From positions 14,455,969 to 14,519,968 of the forward strand of contig OX442416.1 of NCBI GenBank assembly GCA_949361645.1: a DNA stretch of 64,000 nucleotides, in the 5' to 3' direction. The position numbers and the translations under genes were made by a program. A model generated the notes under the pieces. It ran no database searches. It was not told the DNA's origin and was given only the letters and a program-made list of their open reading frames with translations. Of the stretch, positions 35,366-45,180 are shown piece by piece. The number at the start of each line of letters is the position of its first letter. The stretch's first letter is position 1. This DNA comes from Spongilla lacustris. Taxonomy: Eukaryota; Porifera; Demospongiae; Spongillida; Spongillidae.

Positions 35366-36307
35366 TCACCTTGTCAATCAGAATGCTCAAGTATGCTTGA
35401 AATTGACAGTACAATAGTATGGAGTCAGCTACATTCTCCACATCTTATGCGTCTGTGGAGAACTGGAGCTTCCACTTTGCAGTATGAGGCTGAAGAAGAT
35501 GACGAAGCATTTGATGTGAGTATTTAAACTAATGAAAATTTCAAGTTAAAGATTATAATTCTGTACACAGGAAACACCCATGGATCTAAAGAAGGGTGAA
35601 TATGCATTGAGCAAGGATACTACAGTTGCTTTATGGAAGGATTACATGTCCTTTTATGGTGATTTTCAACTGCAAGAAATTTTGGGAGGTGATTTTGTGG
35701 TTGTAAATGAAGACTTGCACGAGGAATTTGAGAAATATAAACACACACTCTATTCTTATGTGGATAGAGGCTTCACCGTTGTTGAAGCAGTGGAACTACT
35801 TCAAATTTGGTGCAGAGCAAGCAAGTTGTGTTTAAAAGAGGTGCAATTACTAGGGAAGAATTACTTTCTTATATCTTCAGCACACTTGGATACATTCTGT
35901 GAGTGGGTGTATAGAAAAAGGAGCATGGCATTGCTGGGAGGTGGCAATGGTCAGCATACTTATTTCTTCTCCCAAGCCTTGAGAAAGGAAGCAAATCATG
36001 TGGATGCCTCTTTTAAATCCTTTGAAAAGGAAACGGATCATGTGGATTTGATATGCTACAACCCAGTATGCATAGAATGGCAAACATCCAAGTGCAATTC
36101 ACTTGGATTGAATTTTTGTCAGGCTAATAACTTGCATCATGGCAAAATGCAGCCACAAATGATTGAAGTCTCACAAAAACCCTTGAGAACAGCAAGAATT
36201 AGTCCAGATGGAAACTGTTTTTTCCGCTGCATTGCTATGATTGTTACTGGATCACAGGATTATCATGAAGAAATGAGGTTACTTGTTGTGACAGGCCACT
36301 AAGCCAT

Positions 36308-36682
36308 CCATACATGTATATAGCTAACCTTTGACGTCCAGCACTGCAGCATTAATAGAAGCAAAGTAGCACTCCTACCCAGACTTCGCTTCCTACCTCA
36401 AGTGGGTCCGGGTACGGGTTTGGCCACTCATGAATTAATTCTGTGGTATAATTATGTAAACAGTGGGATTTTATGGAATGACGGCTGTAGTATAACTGTA
36501 TACTCTTAAGAATACACTACCGGAAGATGTGCTTTAATATATAAACGGTGACGTATTTGACACTTGTGGATTCTCGAATACACGCGGTCGCACACTTTAA
36601 ATATACTGCACATGTTATATTTTGCGCATTCCTCATATACGTATAAATATACGCTATCGTATAACTAACTTTTTGCACAGTA
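36308..36682 (-). mobile_element. Terminal fragment of the CACTG-ended family, copy C
   Basis: It matches 58150-58546 of copy B in the same orientation, from CATACATGTATATAGCTAACC to ACTTTTTGCACAGTAG. Only one end is present. It begins within a few bases of the point where the OTU reading frame is lost. It also has the uninterrupted TAGCTAAC site. Confidence 0.85.
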
Positions 36683-36689
36683 GCTGGCT

Positions 36690-38237
36690 ACGGGCTTGTT
36701 TAATATGGCAGCTGACTCAAAGGGATTGAAACCTTTAGAATTGTCACATGCAATGTTCTGATGTTTAATTTTGTACTTGAACTTGTGTTGCCCGCTGCAT
36801 TTACAATGCAAATTAATCAGTTAATCTCTTCATCTACCTGCAAAACCCTTTTTTTTTTTTTTTTGTAACTGTAAGGTTACTACACCGGCAAGTATACGAG
36901 AAGGTAGGGTTTTATTTTTTAAAAATCTATTTATTTTCATTCTAAGATCATTCTTTCTAAATACCCCTGTGGCATGTTCTTACGTTAGCTCTGTCACATT
37001 GTGCTACGTATACTGTTTTCTTCTTTTAACACCGCAAATCGAATGTCGAACCGAACATTTGGAAAATTAGTCGGAAAAGGTCTGTATGCTTTAGAAAGCA
37101 TATTTTCTGATAGGCCAACTCTCGATGAGCCATTTGGTATAAATTTTAGCTTTGTGGCATATATAACAACATACTTGTATCGGGTGAAACTTACACACTT
37201 TCCCGTTTTTCGATGTTCGAAAGCTGATCGGTACACTTTTTTCCTATCACTTTTCAACAAAATCTGATGGTATTTTTAGATTCTTCTAGATACCAAATAG
37301 AGGCCTAGTGAATAGCATGTTCATAGCTAGCATAGTTTACGTGCAAACTGCTCTGTTTGGTACAAAACTCGTACCCAGACTTACATTTATTATTTTGCGC
37401 ATGCGTATTATAAATAAATAACAGAGGCCAGGGTGCAGCAAGTGCCATGCAGGAACAAACTGCATAAAGTGCTGCATGCGGCATCCATGCATGCGTGGTC
37501 AACTAAGCAAGGCAATAGCTCTGTCTAATTCAGTCTGAACCATTACCAGATCGGTAAAATTCTGAATGTGTAGCCGCTCGGGCATAACCCATAGACATTG
37601 AGGTTGGAATCTCAGGCACACATTTTGAAGGTCAGACATGACTGTGGCTTGCTTTCATATGACTGCACATGGTTGTAGCTTGCTGTCATATGACTGCACA
37701 CGGCTGCAGCTTGCTGTCAGGTGACTATGGCCAAGCACATGGCCGTGGCTTGCTGTCCTGTCAGTAATATTCAGAGTCATATGACAACAAGCCATATGTT
37801 TGCCTGGCTGAGCTGCAGTTGCAGAAAGCAATCAGATTGAGTAAAGTTCCACTGCCAGCAGTGTACGTGCATGCATCAAAGCATTGGCAGGAAATCTGCA
37901 TGAGGCTAAAGCATCATTCAAAGTGATGAAGGGAGCTCTGGAAGGCAAAAGAAGGCAAGGATAAGCTTTGAGCATTTGGATATGGAAAAAGGTCTCTCCA
38001 AGTGGAATTGGAGGTATATCTCTGCAGCCACCACCACGTACATCAAAAAGAGCTAGGGGTATAAGCCAGAGCGAATAACAGACAGAGCAGCATGCAAGCA
38101 GCTTATGTTTAGCAGCAGTGATGGCATATATATGTTCTGATGTGTACTATGAACTCTAATATATATGACTGTAAATAGCCCACGCGTCATGTATCAGCCA
38201 AAGTTCTACGACACTATGCAGCACACCCGCGGAATAA
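36690..38237. other. No gene seen; 32-bp repeat inside
   Basis: Non-coding. At 37625-37760 four diverged copies of GTGGCTTGCTGTCATATGAC (about 32 bp each) are visible. Confidence 0.4.
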
Positions 38238-39018
38238 TAGACCCTATGCACACGCATAAATGAATAATTATCATCACGTGATTCGCTTGTGACTTCTTTA
38301 AGACTGACAGTTTTACGAGGTAAAGGAGGGTACTGTTGAGTTGGATATCATCAAAAAATGCCTAAAACCTTCAAAAACGAAGAATTATGTGAGCTCTCTG
38401 ATCGCCGCTGTACGCAATGCAACGCCTTGTTTTCCCTCTGGTGGTCGGTAGAAGCGAATAAGAATATAAGTTTTAGAATAGCATGCTTATGTACCATCCA
38501 TGGAGTGCGCCAAAAAAGGTTTTACCTTACCTTTACTAAGCGAACGGGCATAATTCATTTTTTTTTTGTGGATGGAATAGGGCAAACTGTGCTCCCTTTT
38601 GCCACTTGTATTCAATTTGCTAGATCAAGACATATGTTTAGCTGTTTGATTTGCAGCAGCTTTATGACACTTACGTAGCCCGCTGAAAAGTACGTCCGGC
38701 CGAACTTCTGCACTTCCATATAGGCTTTCAACTCCTCTTTTTTGTAAGAACTTGGAGAATGAACCAAACAAATGCACATGTAGAGAAAAAAATCTACTGA
38801 AGTGCTAGACACATTTCTGGATCCTGGCATCAATCGGAGCATGTTGCGGATCGCTCGACAAACTCAACAGGTCAAGTTTCTTATTGCTCTGATGCAGCGC
38901 TGCTTCCCCGCAGTGTCTAGCTACTTGTAAACATCGGATTCCTCGTCGCACTACATTGTGTCATGTCACATGACTGCCACGCCCTAATTTATTAATTTAT
39001 GCGTGTGCATAGGGTCTA
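38238..39018. mobile_element. TIR element, about 780 bp
   Basis: TAGACCCTATGCACACGCAT at the left pairs with ATGCGTGTGCATAGGGTCTA at the right. The pairing continues for about ten more bases with one mismatch (AAATGAATAA and TTATTAATTT). TA at each border could be a Tc1/mariner-type duplication. The open frame from 38358 has no recognised domain and is not called a gene. Confidence 0.7.
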
Positions 39019-40252
39019 TACATCGGTCTGGGAACGCGACCACAAAGATCGACATATAAATAAGAAGTGCACTGCTGGTTTCAACGCTCGCATACAGTTA
39101 GACGGTCTAAATTTGTACAAAACCGACGCATCTTACAAACGTAAGCGTATTGGGACCGTTTTCGATGCCGGTTACAAAAGGCTTCAGAAAAAAGTGTACT
39201 TTTATCTGTGAAACTTCCAACCGTTTGACTAAAAACGAATGCAGGTTACGACGATAAGTACATACGGCGCTAGAAATAGCGCAGACCCTCATGCAGAGAG
39301 TTGCACTACTATGTTCTTATGCTTTTGTGGCTAAAAAACGTAGTCCTACTAATTTTCTAAAACTTGAGTTCGACAACATAGCCCCAAACAACATTCCATT
39401 CTCGCGGAACCGGTGTTAAGGAGTTGTACCGGCGAGTCTCTAGCCGAATCTACTTTGATGAGTAAGAAGTATCACTCACGCAACGTATATACTTCCGCAT
39501 ATCGAAATATCTGCCATGACTGGTTTTTACGAAGGTTAAAGAGGTTAGTATTTTTAGTTCTCGATAGTTTAAAGACGATAAACTTCTAATTTGCCTGGAT
39601 CATTGAACTTTGAGCACTCTTTCACGCAGTATTGTATATTAATTTAGGTATGTTAACACATGTATGAAATAACACTCAGTGAAGAGCACATCAATGGAAT
39701 CTATTGATTAGTACTGATGAACCTGATAAGACTTTTTAAGGCCTTTTAAAACGTGACAAAGCATACATTGTTCTCTTACCTTAAAGTCACGTGACGGCCT
39801 CATTACAATAATTATACTGATGTCAGTTGAATAAAAAGTCTTACATAGCCAAATTTATGGTGAACATGCATGAAAAAAAAAAAAAACACTGCAGTAAAGT
39901 AGGCAAAACGAGAACTATTTGTGTTTTTGGAGATATCTTTCAGAGAGTGTTAACAGAAGAACAATTGTTCCCTGTTAGGATGGAAGGTCTTGGAACATGA
40001 CTTAAGTATTAACGGATCCGAGGCTTACATGAGCTAGAAGAACTTCACCACATATCTGTGAAATAGAGCCAGGATTTTAGGATGCAAACATGTTTATAAT
40101 TACATATGTACATGTGCTGATGCATGCATACAGATAGAAATGCACCACTTGCATGCAATGTTCTAATAGATATATATGAGAAATTTTACAAAGAAACCTT
40201 TTTGATGCTGCAGGTAGACAATCAGTACAGTATTGAATTCAGTTTTTAAATG

Positions 40253-40308
<56 letters not shown>

Positions 40309-40915
40309 TGACACTGTAAATGACAGAGATTACCTGGATTGTCAACACCAGTGAGAAACACAGATATGTTGTTTGCAAGTGCATTGTGAGGCAAAATGCT
40401 TAAAAGTATTACTCTGCATGTCAAATGTTAAATCAATCAGCGCTGTATATGTATGTTTATTTATATATCTTTACTTTGCAGATACACACAATCATTCATT
40501 CTAAGGTCTGGTAGTTACATACATACATTAAACCAAAAAATAACCATGCATGCACGGTTATTTTTAAAAATATATATATAACCATGGTTACTATCCATGC
40601 ATGCCAGTTCAGTATATAACCAACAACAATAATCATATCCTAGTTTTTTAATGGTGCCATGGAGACAAAACTGGACTGTACTGCGGGATATATTCCAAAT
40701 CGAAAATGCACATACACATACATGCACGCACATATGTGCACACACACACACAGACACACATACACACACACATGTACATGAACAGAGGTATGCATGCACG
40801 CACAGATGGTTCAGCTAACACAGCCAAAACCAGGGATGCATAGTCATGAGTCTTTAAAAATACATGAACATAACATTATTACTTGTGATTCACCGTGTTG
40901 AATACTGAACCTAGT
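39019..40915. other. No gene seen; (CA)n at 40255-40305
   Basis: AT-rich sequence with a CA microsatellite and a second short CA-rich patch at 40700-40770. No exons were recognised. Confidence 0.4.
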
Positions 40916-42184
40916 TTACGTTGCTCTAAATGCTTCATGATGCCCACAGCAACAGTTATGCATGGACACTTCTCTGATATTACCATGAGCTATAGCCTCT
41001 GCAAGGCTGCACAGCAAGTTATTGCTTTTACATGACAGCATGGTTATAGCAGAAGCAAATGCAAAACAATTCTGTATTTGAATATAGGGCTGTTGTGACA
41101 TAAAATAATATCCATTCAATACACTTATAATTTTCATGCATGAGACATGCTGCATGCTGACATAAATAGTGCAAGAATTTATACTCTTGCCAGCATGTGT
41201 GCATGTCTATACATAATATAATTATATAATAAACATGTGTGTATGAATATGTGTTAAGTGTATATGATATGCATGTACATAGATTTTTGTGTAGATATGA
41301 TTTACTCACCACAGCACTAGTTTGAAAGTCAAGGTAATCAGTTAATACACCTCCGATGAAAAGTCCAATCCGTTCTCTGCACACAGAAATGGAGTGATTA
41401 TTTGGTTTGGAGAAGAGATAATATATTACACACCCACAGGACATGGCTGAGATTATAATCCCAGAAATGGCCGTGCTGAGAGCATCAGTGCTGTAGCCTG
41501 TGTCCAATGATCTGCACACATATCATCACATATCATGCACACCATCACATCAGCCATTACAGACCACATTACACAAGTAGTAACTACAACTGCACATGCA
41601 CTTGCTTTGCAATGTTCAACAAATCGGAGCACGTGGGTACATAGGTCAAAGCAGAACCAAATCCTATGACACCAAATGACAATATTGTCAACCACAGCTT
41701 CCTGTGAACAAAAAGGTATGATGTGATGACGATGTCATTGGAAATTGAGGAAGCATACGGAGTTGAGAAAGCAGGCCCAACGAAAAAGAACCCCACTCCA
41801 GATACAGATGATGAAGGGTCTGGAACTCTGCAATGTATAAAAATGATTTGATGGACCGGGGATTGCAATGTAGAGAGAATTAATGGCCTGGTGATCATGC
41901 AATAGATATGTGTTTACATGGGGTTAATAAGCCATATGGTGCTGTATGCAATATGATCCTGAATGATATTCAACTTACAAACATGTCTATCAAGGGCCCT
42001 ATGCACAGGGCAGCAGTCAAATATATCCCTGTACCAGCAAACAATGCCAGTCCAATATCGACCAAAACTAGAGTAACCAAGAATCGAGATACAGTATTAA
42101 TGTTGGCATGAATACCTGTTTAAACATGAATGTTGATATGGTGGAATCGAAGAAGCCAAATGTAGCCAAAGCAAGAACACATGA
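40916..42184 (-). CDS. SLC18B1-like MFS transporter, C-terminal half
   Basis: Minus-strand exons read in order: ALATFGFFDSTISTFMFKQ (ends near 42117), DIGLALFAGTGIYLTAALCI with IGPLIDMF (about 41985-42073), VGFFFVGPAFSTPYASS, then KLWLTILSFGVIGFGSAL and TYVPTCSDLLNIAK (to about 41605), GYSTDALSTAISGIIISAMS (about 41437-41515), ERIGLFIGGVLTDYLDFQ (about 41309-41377), and a last exon with NCFAFASAITML ending at 40916. The pattern matches transmembrane segments 7-12 of vesicular polyamine transporter-type SLC18B1 proteins: membrane exchangers of the major facilitator superfamily. Borders fit AG and GT. The N-terminal half should lie to the right, where a retrotransposon tail and the 13.52-kb element now stand. 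I do not find it in the window, so the gene is 5'-truncated or has a very long intron. Confidence 0.65.
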
Positions 42185-42232
42185 CAAAACTGTTGGTTGT
42201 ATTTTGGGGAAATAATCATTATAATTACAATT

Positions 42233-42395
42233 ACAAAACACTCAGCTAATGATGACAATTGTGGAGATCTGGGTTGGGTTTGTGTCCCCCTGGTGACTGA
42301 AACATATGGAGCATGGGGACCTGAGGCCATGGCCTGTTTCTCCCAGCTGGCTTCGAAGCTTTCCATCAGGCTTCAAAAGCCCAAATCAGTTATTC
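42233..42395 (+). pseudogene. Family-2 retrotransposon ORF, part 1 (split by the 13.52-kb element)
   Basis: Reads LGWVCVPLVTETYGAWGPEA and FSQLASKLSIRLQKPKSVI, the conserved C-terminal region of the family-2 copies. The frame is cut at 42395 and resumes at 55916. Confidence 0.85.
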
Positions 42396-43373
42396 TATGG
42401 GGAGCCGTTTGTTGCAAAATTCCAAAATATCGTTCGATACTTTTGGTCTATGAATAACTGCTTGAAACATCGAACGCTCTTCAAACATCGAATGCATTAT
42501 TCCGTATTCTCAAGTATCCGGAAGAATTCATTCGATCTTTGTAACCGTTATTCATGGACAGTATAGTCGAACGAAATATTCCGGATACTCGAGTATCCCG
42601 AATATTTCGTTCGATCTTTTTAGTATATGGAAAACAACATTCATAGTCTCCGGATACCCAAAGATCGAATGCATTATTCCGAATTCTCGAGTATCCGGAA
42701 GAATTCATTCGCTCTTTTAAACCGTTATTCATGGCAACAAAAGTCGAACGAAATATCCCGTATACTTGAGTATCCCGAATATTTTGTTCGATCTTTTTAG
42801 TATACGGAAACCGACATTCATAGCTTCCGGATACCCAAAGATCGAATGAATCATTCCGGATTCTCCTGTATCCGGAATAATTCGTTCTATTTTTTGTACC
42901 GTTATTCATGAACAGCGAAAGTCGAACGAAATATTCCGGACACTCGAGTATCCTGAATAATGCGTTCGATCTTTCCAGTATACGGAAACCGTCATTCATA
43001 ACGTCCGAATACCTAAAGATCGAACGAATTATTCCGGATTCTCGAGTATTCGGAACAATCCATTCGATCTTTGACTCAAGTATCTCGTTCGATCTCCCAT
43101 GCAGTATATCGGAACGAAATTTCCAGGAATTGGAATGGGTTTTACGTTAGGAAATTGTTGAGAGCTACAAGTAGAGGAGCATGGAGCCGATTAATCATTT
43201 GATACATGGCCATGCAGTTCCGTCGCTGGATTGTGTTGTACAAGTCGACTTTATCAGTGCCATTTGACGGGCTATTGACTCAGTGGCAGCCGGTCATGAA
43301 CGATGTACATGTACATGTACATATACAGTGTATATGTGAGACAATCGATTCAACGGACCGGGAAACAATAAAC
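42396..43373 (+). repeat. Left inverted arm, with 178-bp satellite
   Basis: CGAATGCATTATTCCGTATT-type starts recur at 42488, 42666, 42843 and 43021, a 177-178-bp period. Each unit contains palindromic ATTCCGGATACTCGAGTATC-like stretches and TTCGTTCGATCTTT. The arm runs to about 43373 and includes the first codons of the HECT-like exon. Open frames here are shadows. Confidence 0.9.
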
Positions 43374-44246
43374 TATTATGAAAATTACAATAGTAACGTA
43401 CCGTTGAGGAGTCAAATAAATGTTATATATCAAGGTTCCCCTGCAATAGATTTAGGAGGTCTTAGGCGTCAATTCTATACAACACTATTGAAATTATTTG
43501 CCGAGAACAATTATTATTTGATGGATCAGAATTCAATTTACGACCAGTTTCTAACCCAAGTGCAACAATCTCAGGTCTTTACACTGTTCTAGGTAACATT
43601 CTTATTCACAGGATATTGTTCGAGGAGATAGGTTTTCCTTACCTCAGTAGCGCCATTTGTGTATTGGTACATTGCCTCTGGAGAGAGCAAGGCTGTTTAG
43701 CACATCTCAAACTCTGATTTAAGCTCTGACGTACTGAGTGCTGTTCTCAATGTACTTACTACCTATTTATTTATTGTATTGACTTTAAGCGTATTAATTT
43801 TCAGCTAAATAGTGCATCTGATCTGCAGGATGGATGTATATTGTGGTATAAGTGGCACCATACAGCTAGCAGGTAAAGAAATTGATTCTCTCCATTGTTT
43901 CAGTACTATTGAAAACCCATTGTATTCAAATCAAATCTGATGTTACACAGTTTTGTTTCTTCCATACAGGTTGCAGCTAAGGAAGATGTCTTTTAAAAAG
44001 ATACTCTGATATAAAGAGGCAGAGCAATAGATCAACTTCGTGAAAGCCTTGACAATTTCTCTTTCCTTGACGCAATAAGACACTTCCTAGAGACATTTGC
44101 TCCCTTCTTTATGTATCAAGGGTTGATAACTAACTCAGATGTGATAAACTGATTTTATATGGATGAGGAGACTCAAGATAATGAAGAATGTAAAAAGGTT
44201 TATCAAATACTCATTGACTACATTCATTGCTATTCAGAGAAAGGTT
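43333..44246 (+). pseudogene. HECT-type E3 ubiquitin ligase-like gene, decayed
   Basis: The first exon ends at a GT near 43575 and reads LRSQINVIYQGSPAIDLGGL and RRQFYTTLLKLFAENNYY, the opening of a HECT domain. A second part (about 43612-43800) reads GFPYLSSA in one frame and VYWYIASGESKAV and SDLSSDVLSAVL in another, so there is a frameshift plus a stop. A third part (43990-44240) reads GRAIDQLRESLDNFSFLDAI and HFLETFAPFFMYQGLITN with two further stops. HECT enzymes attach ubiquitin through a C-terminal Cys. That C-terminal lobe was not found. Similar HECT proteins are frequent next to mobile DNA in marine invertebrates. The start lies inside the left arm, so the gene belongs to the 13.52-kb element. 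Confidence 0.7.
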
Positions 44247-44439
44247 TGCACATCATTACTGTAAAATATATTTGCATTAAGTAGTTGTTACAGTAGTGCT
44301 AAGAGTAGAATACCAAAAATTTCAAATTCTTCTATAATATCATGTGCTATTAGGATACAAATTAGTTTTAGAATCATCATTATTTCTGCATAATTCATAT
44401 GACAGCAACATTATCGCATGACTTATTTGCAACACTTAT

Positions 44440-44830
44440 ATTCAAGTGTTTGTTTATGTGACTCAGTGGAGACAAAACCAATCAAAGTTAAGGCTTCAAG
44501 TTTATTTTTACAAGTACATGTACATGTACAACACCTAGGTGTCCATCTCTGATACCTATTTGAGGTACACACCCCCAACAGGTATGGAGTGCAACTCTTG
44601 TCCACTCTGATGTCAAAACAGTTACGTTATTTTGTAGAACCTCACAGGCCTACCTGAGAGTAATGTACAAATGTTAGAAAGCATAAAAACCATGAGATTT
44701 CAGCTGAAGCTATGTAGCTCAAATTGCTGCCAAAGATTGGAATCTACATGGTGTACTTGCATAAAATGTTTGAGGCCTTAACTTTCATTGGTTTGGTTTC
44801 CAGATACATAAACAGACACTTAAAGATTAG
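44440..44830. mobile_element. Foldback MITE, about 390 bp
   Basis: AACCAATCAAAGTTAAGGCTTC on the left pairs with GGCCTTAACTTTCATTGGTT on the right. Outer AAGTGTTTGTTTATG and CATAAACAGACACTT also pair. The arms are about 60 bp. Borders and duplication are unresolved. Confidence 0.6.
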
Positions 44831-44843
44831 CTTGTTTATTGTT

Positions 44844-45146
44844 TTATAAACACACAAACAAGTCAAGTGACATTGCTGTAACATACGATGTGATGCAGAA
44901 ATACATGCTGATTCTAAAAATGTAATTTGCATCCTTATCAATCTTCAAGCCAAATACAGGCTTCACTTCCATTGTCATCTCCACCACCGAAAAGCCATCT
45001 TCCCCTTGCACACTCTGTAGCGTCACAAAACGTTTTATTACCGCTGCCCTGTCACGTTTCACCATCGCATGCACCACCGTTGTGCATGCTTTCTCAATCA
45101 CCAAGATCACCAGCATCTTTCCAGTTACATTCCTGTCAATCAGCAT
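44844..45146 (-). CDS. Unrecognised open frame in the giant element
   Basis: A 100-codon minus-strand frame with protein-like composition (VKRDRAAVIKRFVTLQSVQG, FSVVEMTMEVKPVFGLKI). It starts right after a possible acceptor (GATTGACAG, read on the minus strand). I do not recognise it. The plus strand is also open here but Ser/Pro-rich. It could be an exon carried by the giant element, or chance. Confidence 0.25.
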   Translation of the reverse strand: MLIDRNVTGKMLVILVIEKACTTVVHAMVKRDRAAVIKRFVTLQSVQGEDGFSVVEMTMEVKPVFGLKIDKDANYIFRISMYFCITSYVTAMSLDLFVCL

Positions 45147-45180
45147 GCTCGCCTAATAACCAAGCACTCTGTGATGTTAA

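Larger units (their letters stand above)
15448..36302 (+). pseudogene. KRBA2/Ginger-like integrase gene with truncated OTU domain
   Basis: Exon 1 (15448-15636) reads YKVKGKYPEGC and IRRKAEKIFLKNGEVW. Exon 2 (15866-15933) reads ILDACEKQRILHSCHSDPT. After a 17.8-kb gap come exon 3 (33779-33865, SGHLGTKRTIKRI), exon 4 (33913-34061, CEACQK then AIDFIGP), exon 5 (34154-34250), exon 6 (34309-34440, TTDNGSEF), exon 7 (34495-34701, NGLEERYNQTL), exon 8 (34782-34874), exon 9 (34925-35515, DPKWVGPYII and Ser-Pro-His repeats) and exon 10 (35571-36302). Seen directly: an HHCC zinc motif, a D,D35E integrase core and an OTU-type SPDGNCFFRC motif. Most junctions keep phase; exon 2 to 3 does not. There is an in-frame TAA at 34997-34999. 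The OTU domain stops where a CACTG-family fragment begins, so its His is lost. KRBA2 and Ginger transposons share this integrase with Ty3-type elements. No terminal repeats were identified, so host gene versus transposon is open. Confidence 0.75.

Noticed and set aside
36994..37267. 88-codon frames open on both strands over the same stretch
   Set aside because: Neither has a recognisable motif; simultaneous opening on both strands suggests chance.
38358..38678. 106-codon frame starting with ATG and containing Cys pairs
   Set aside because: It lies inside a short TIR element, has no recognised domain and no splice signals; kept only as a question in the findings.
42481..43150. Ile-Arg-Asn-Asn-Ala-Phe-Asp repeated proteins, also at 55338-55861
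   Set aside because: Readings of the 178-bp satellite in the arms of the giant element.
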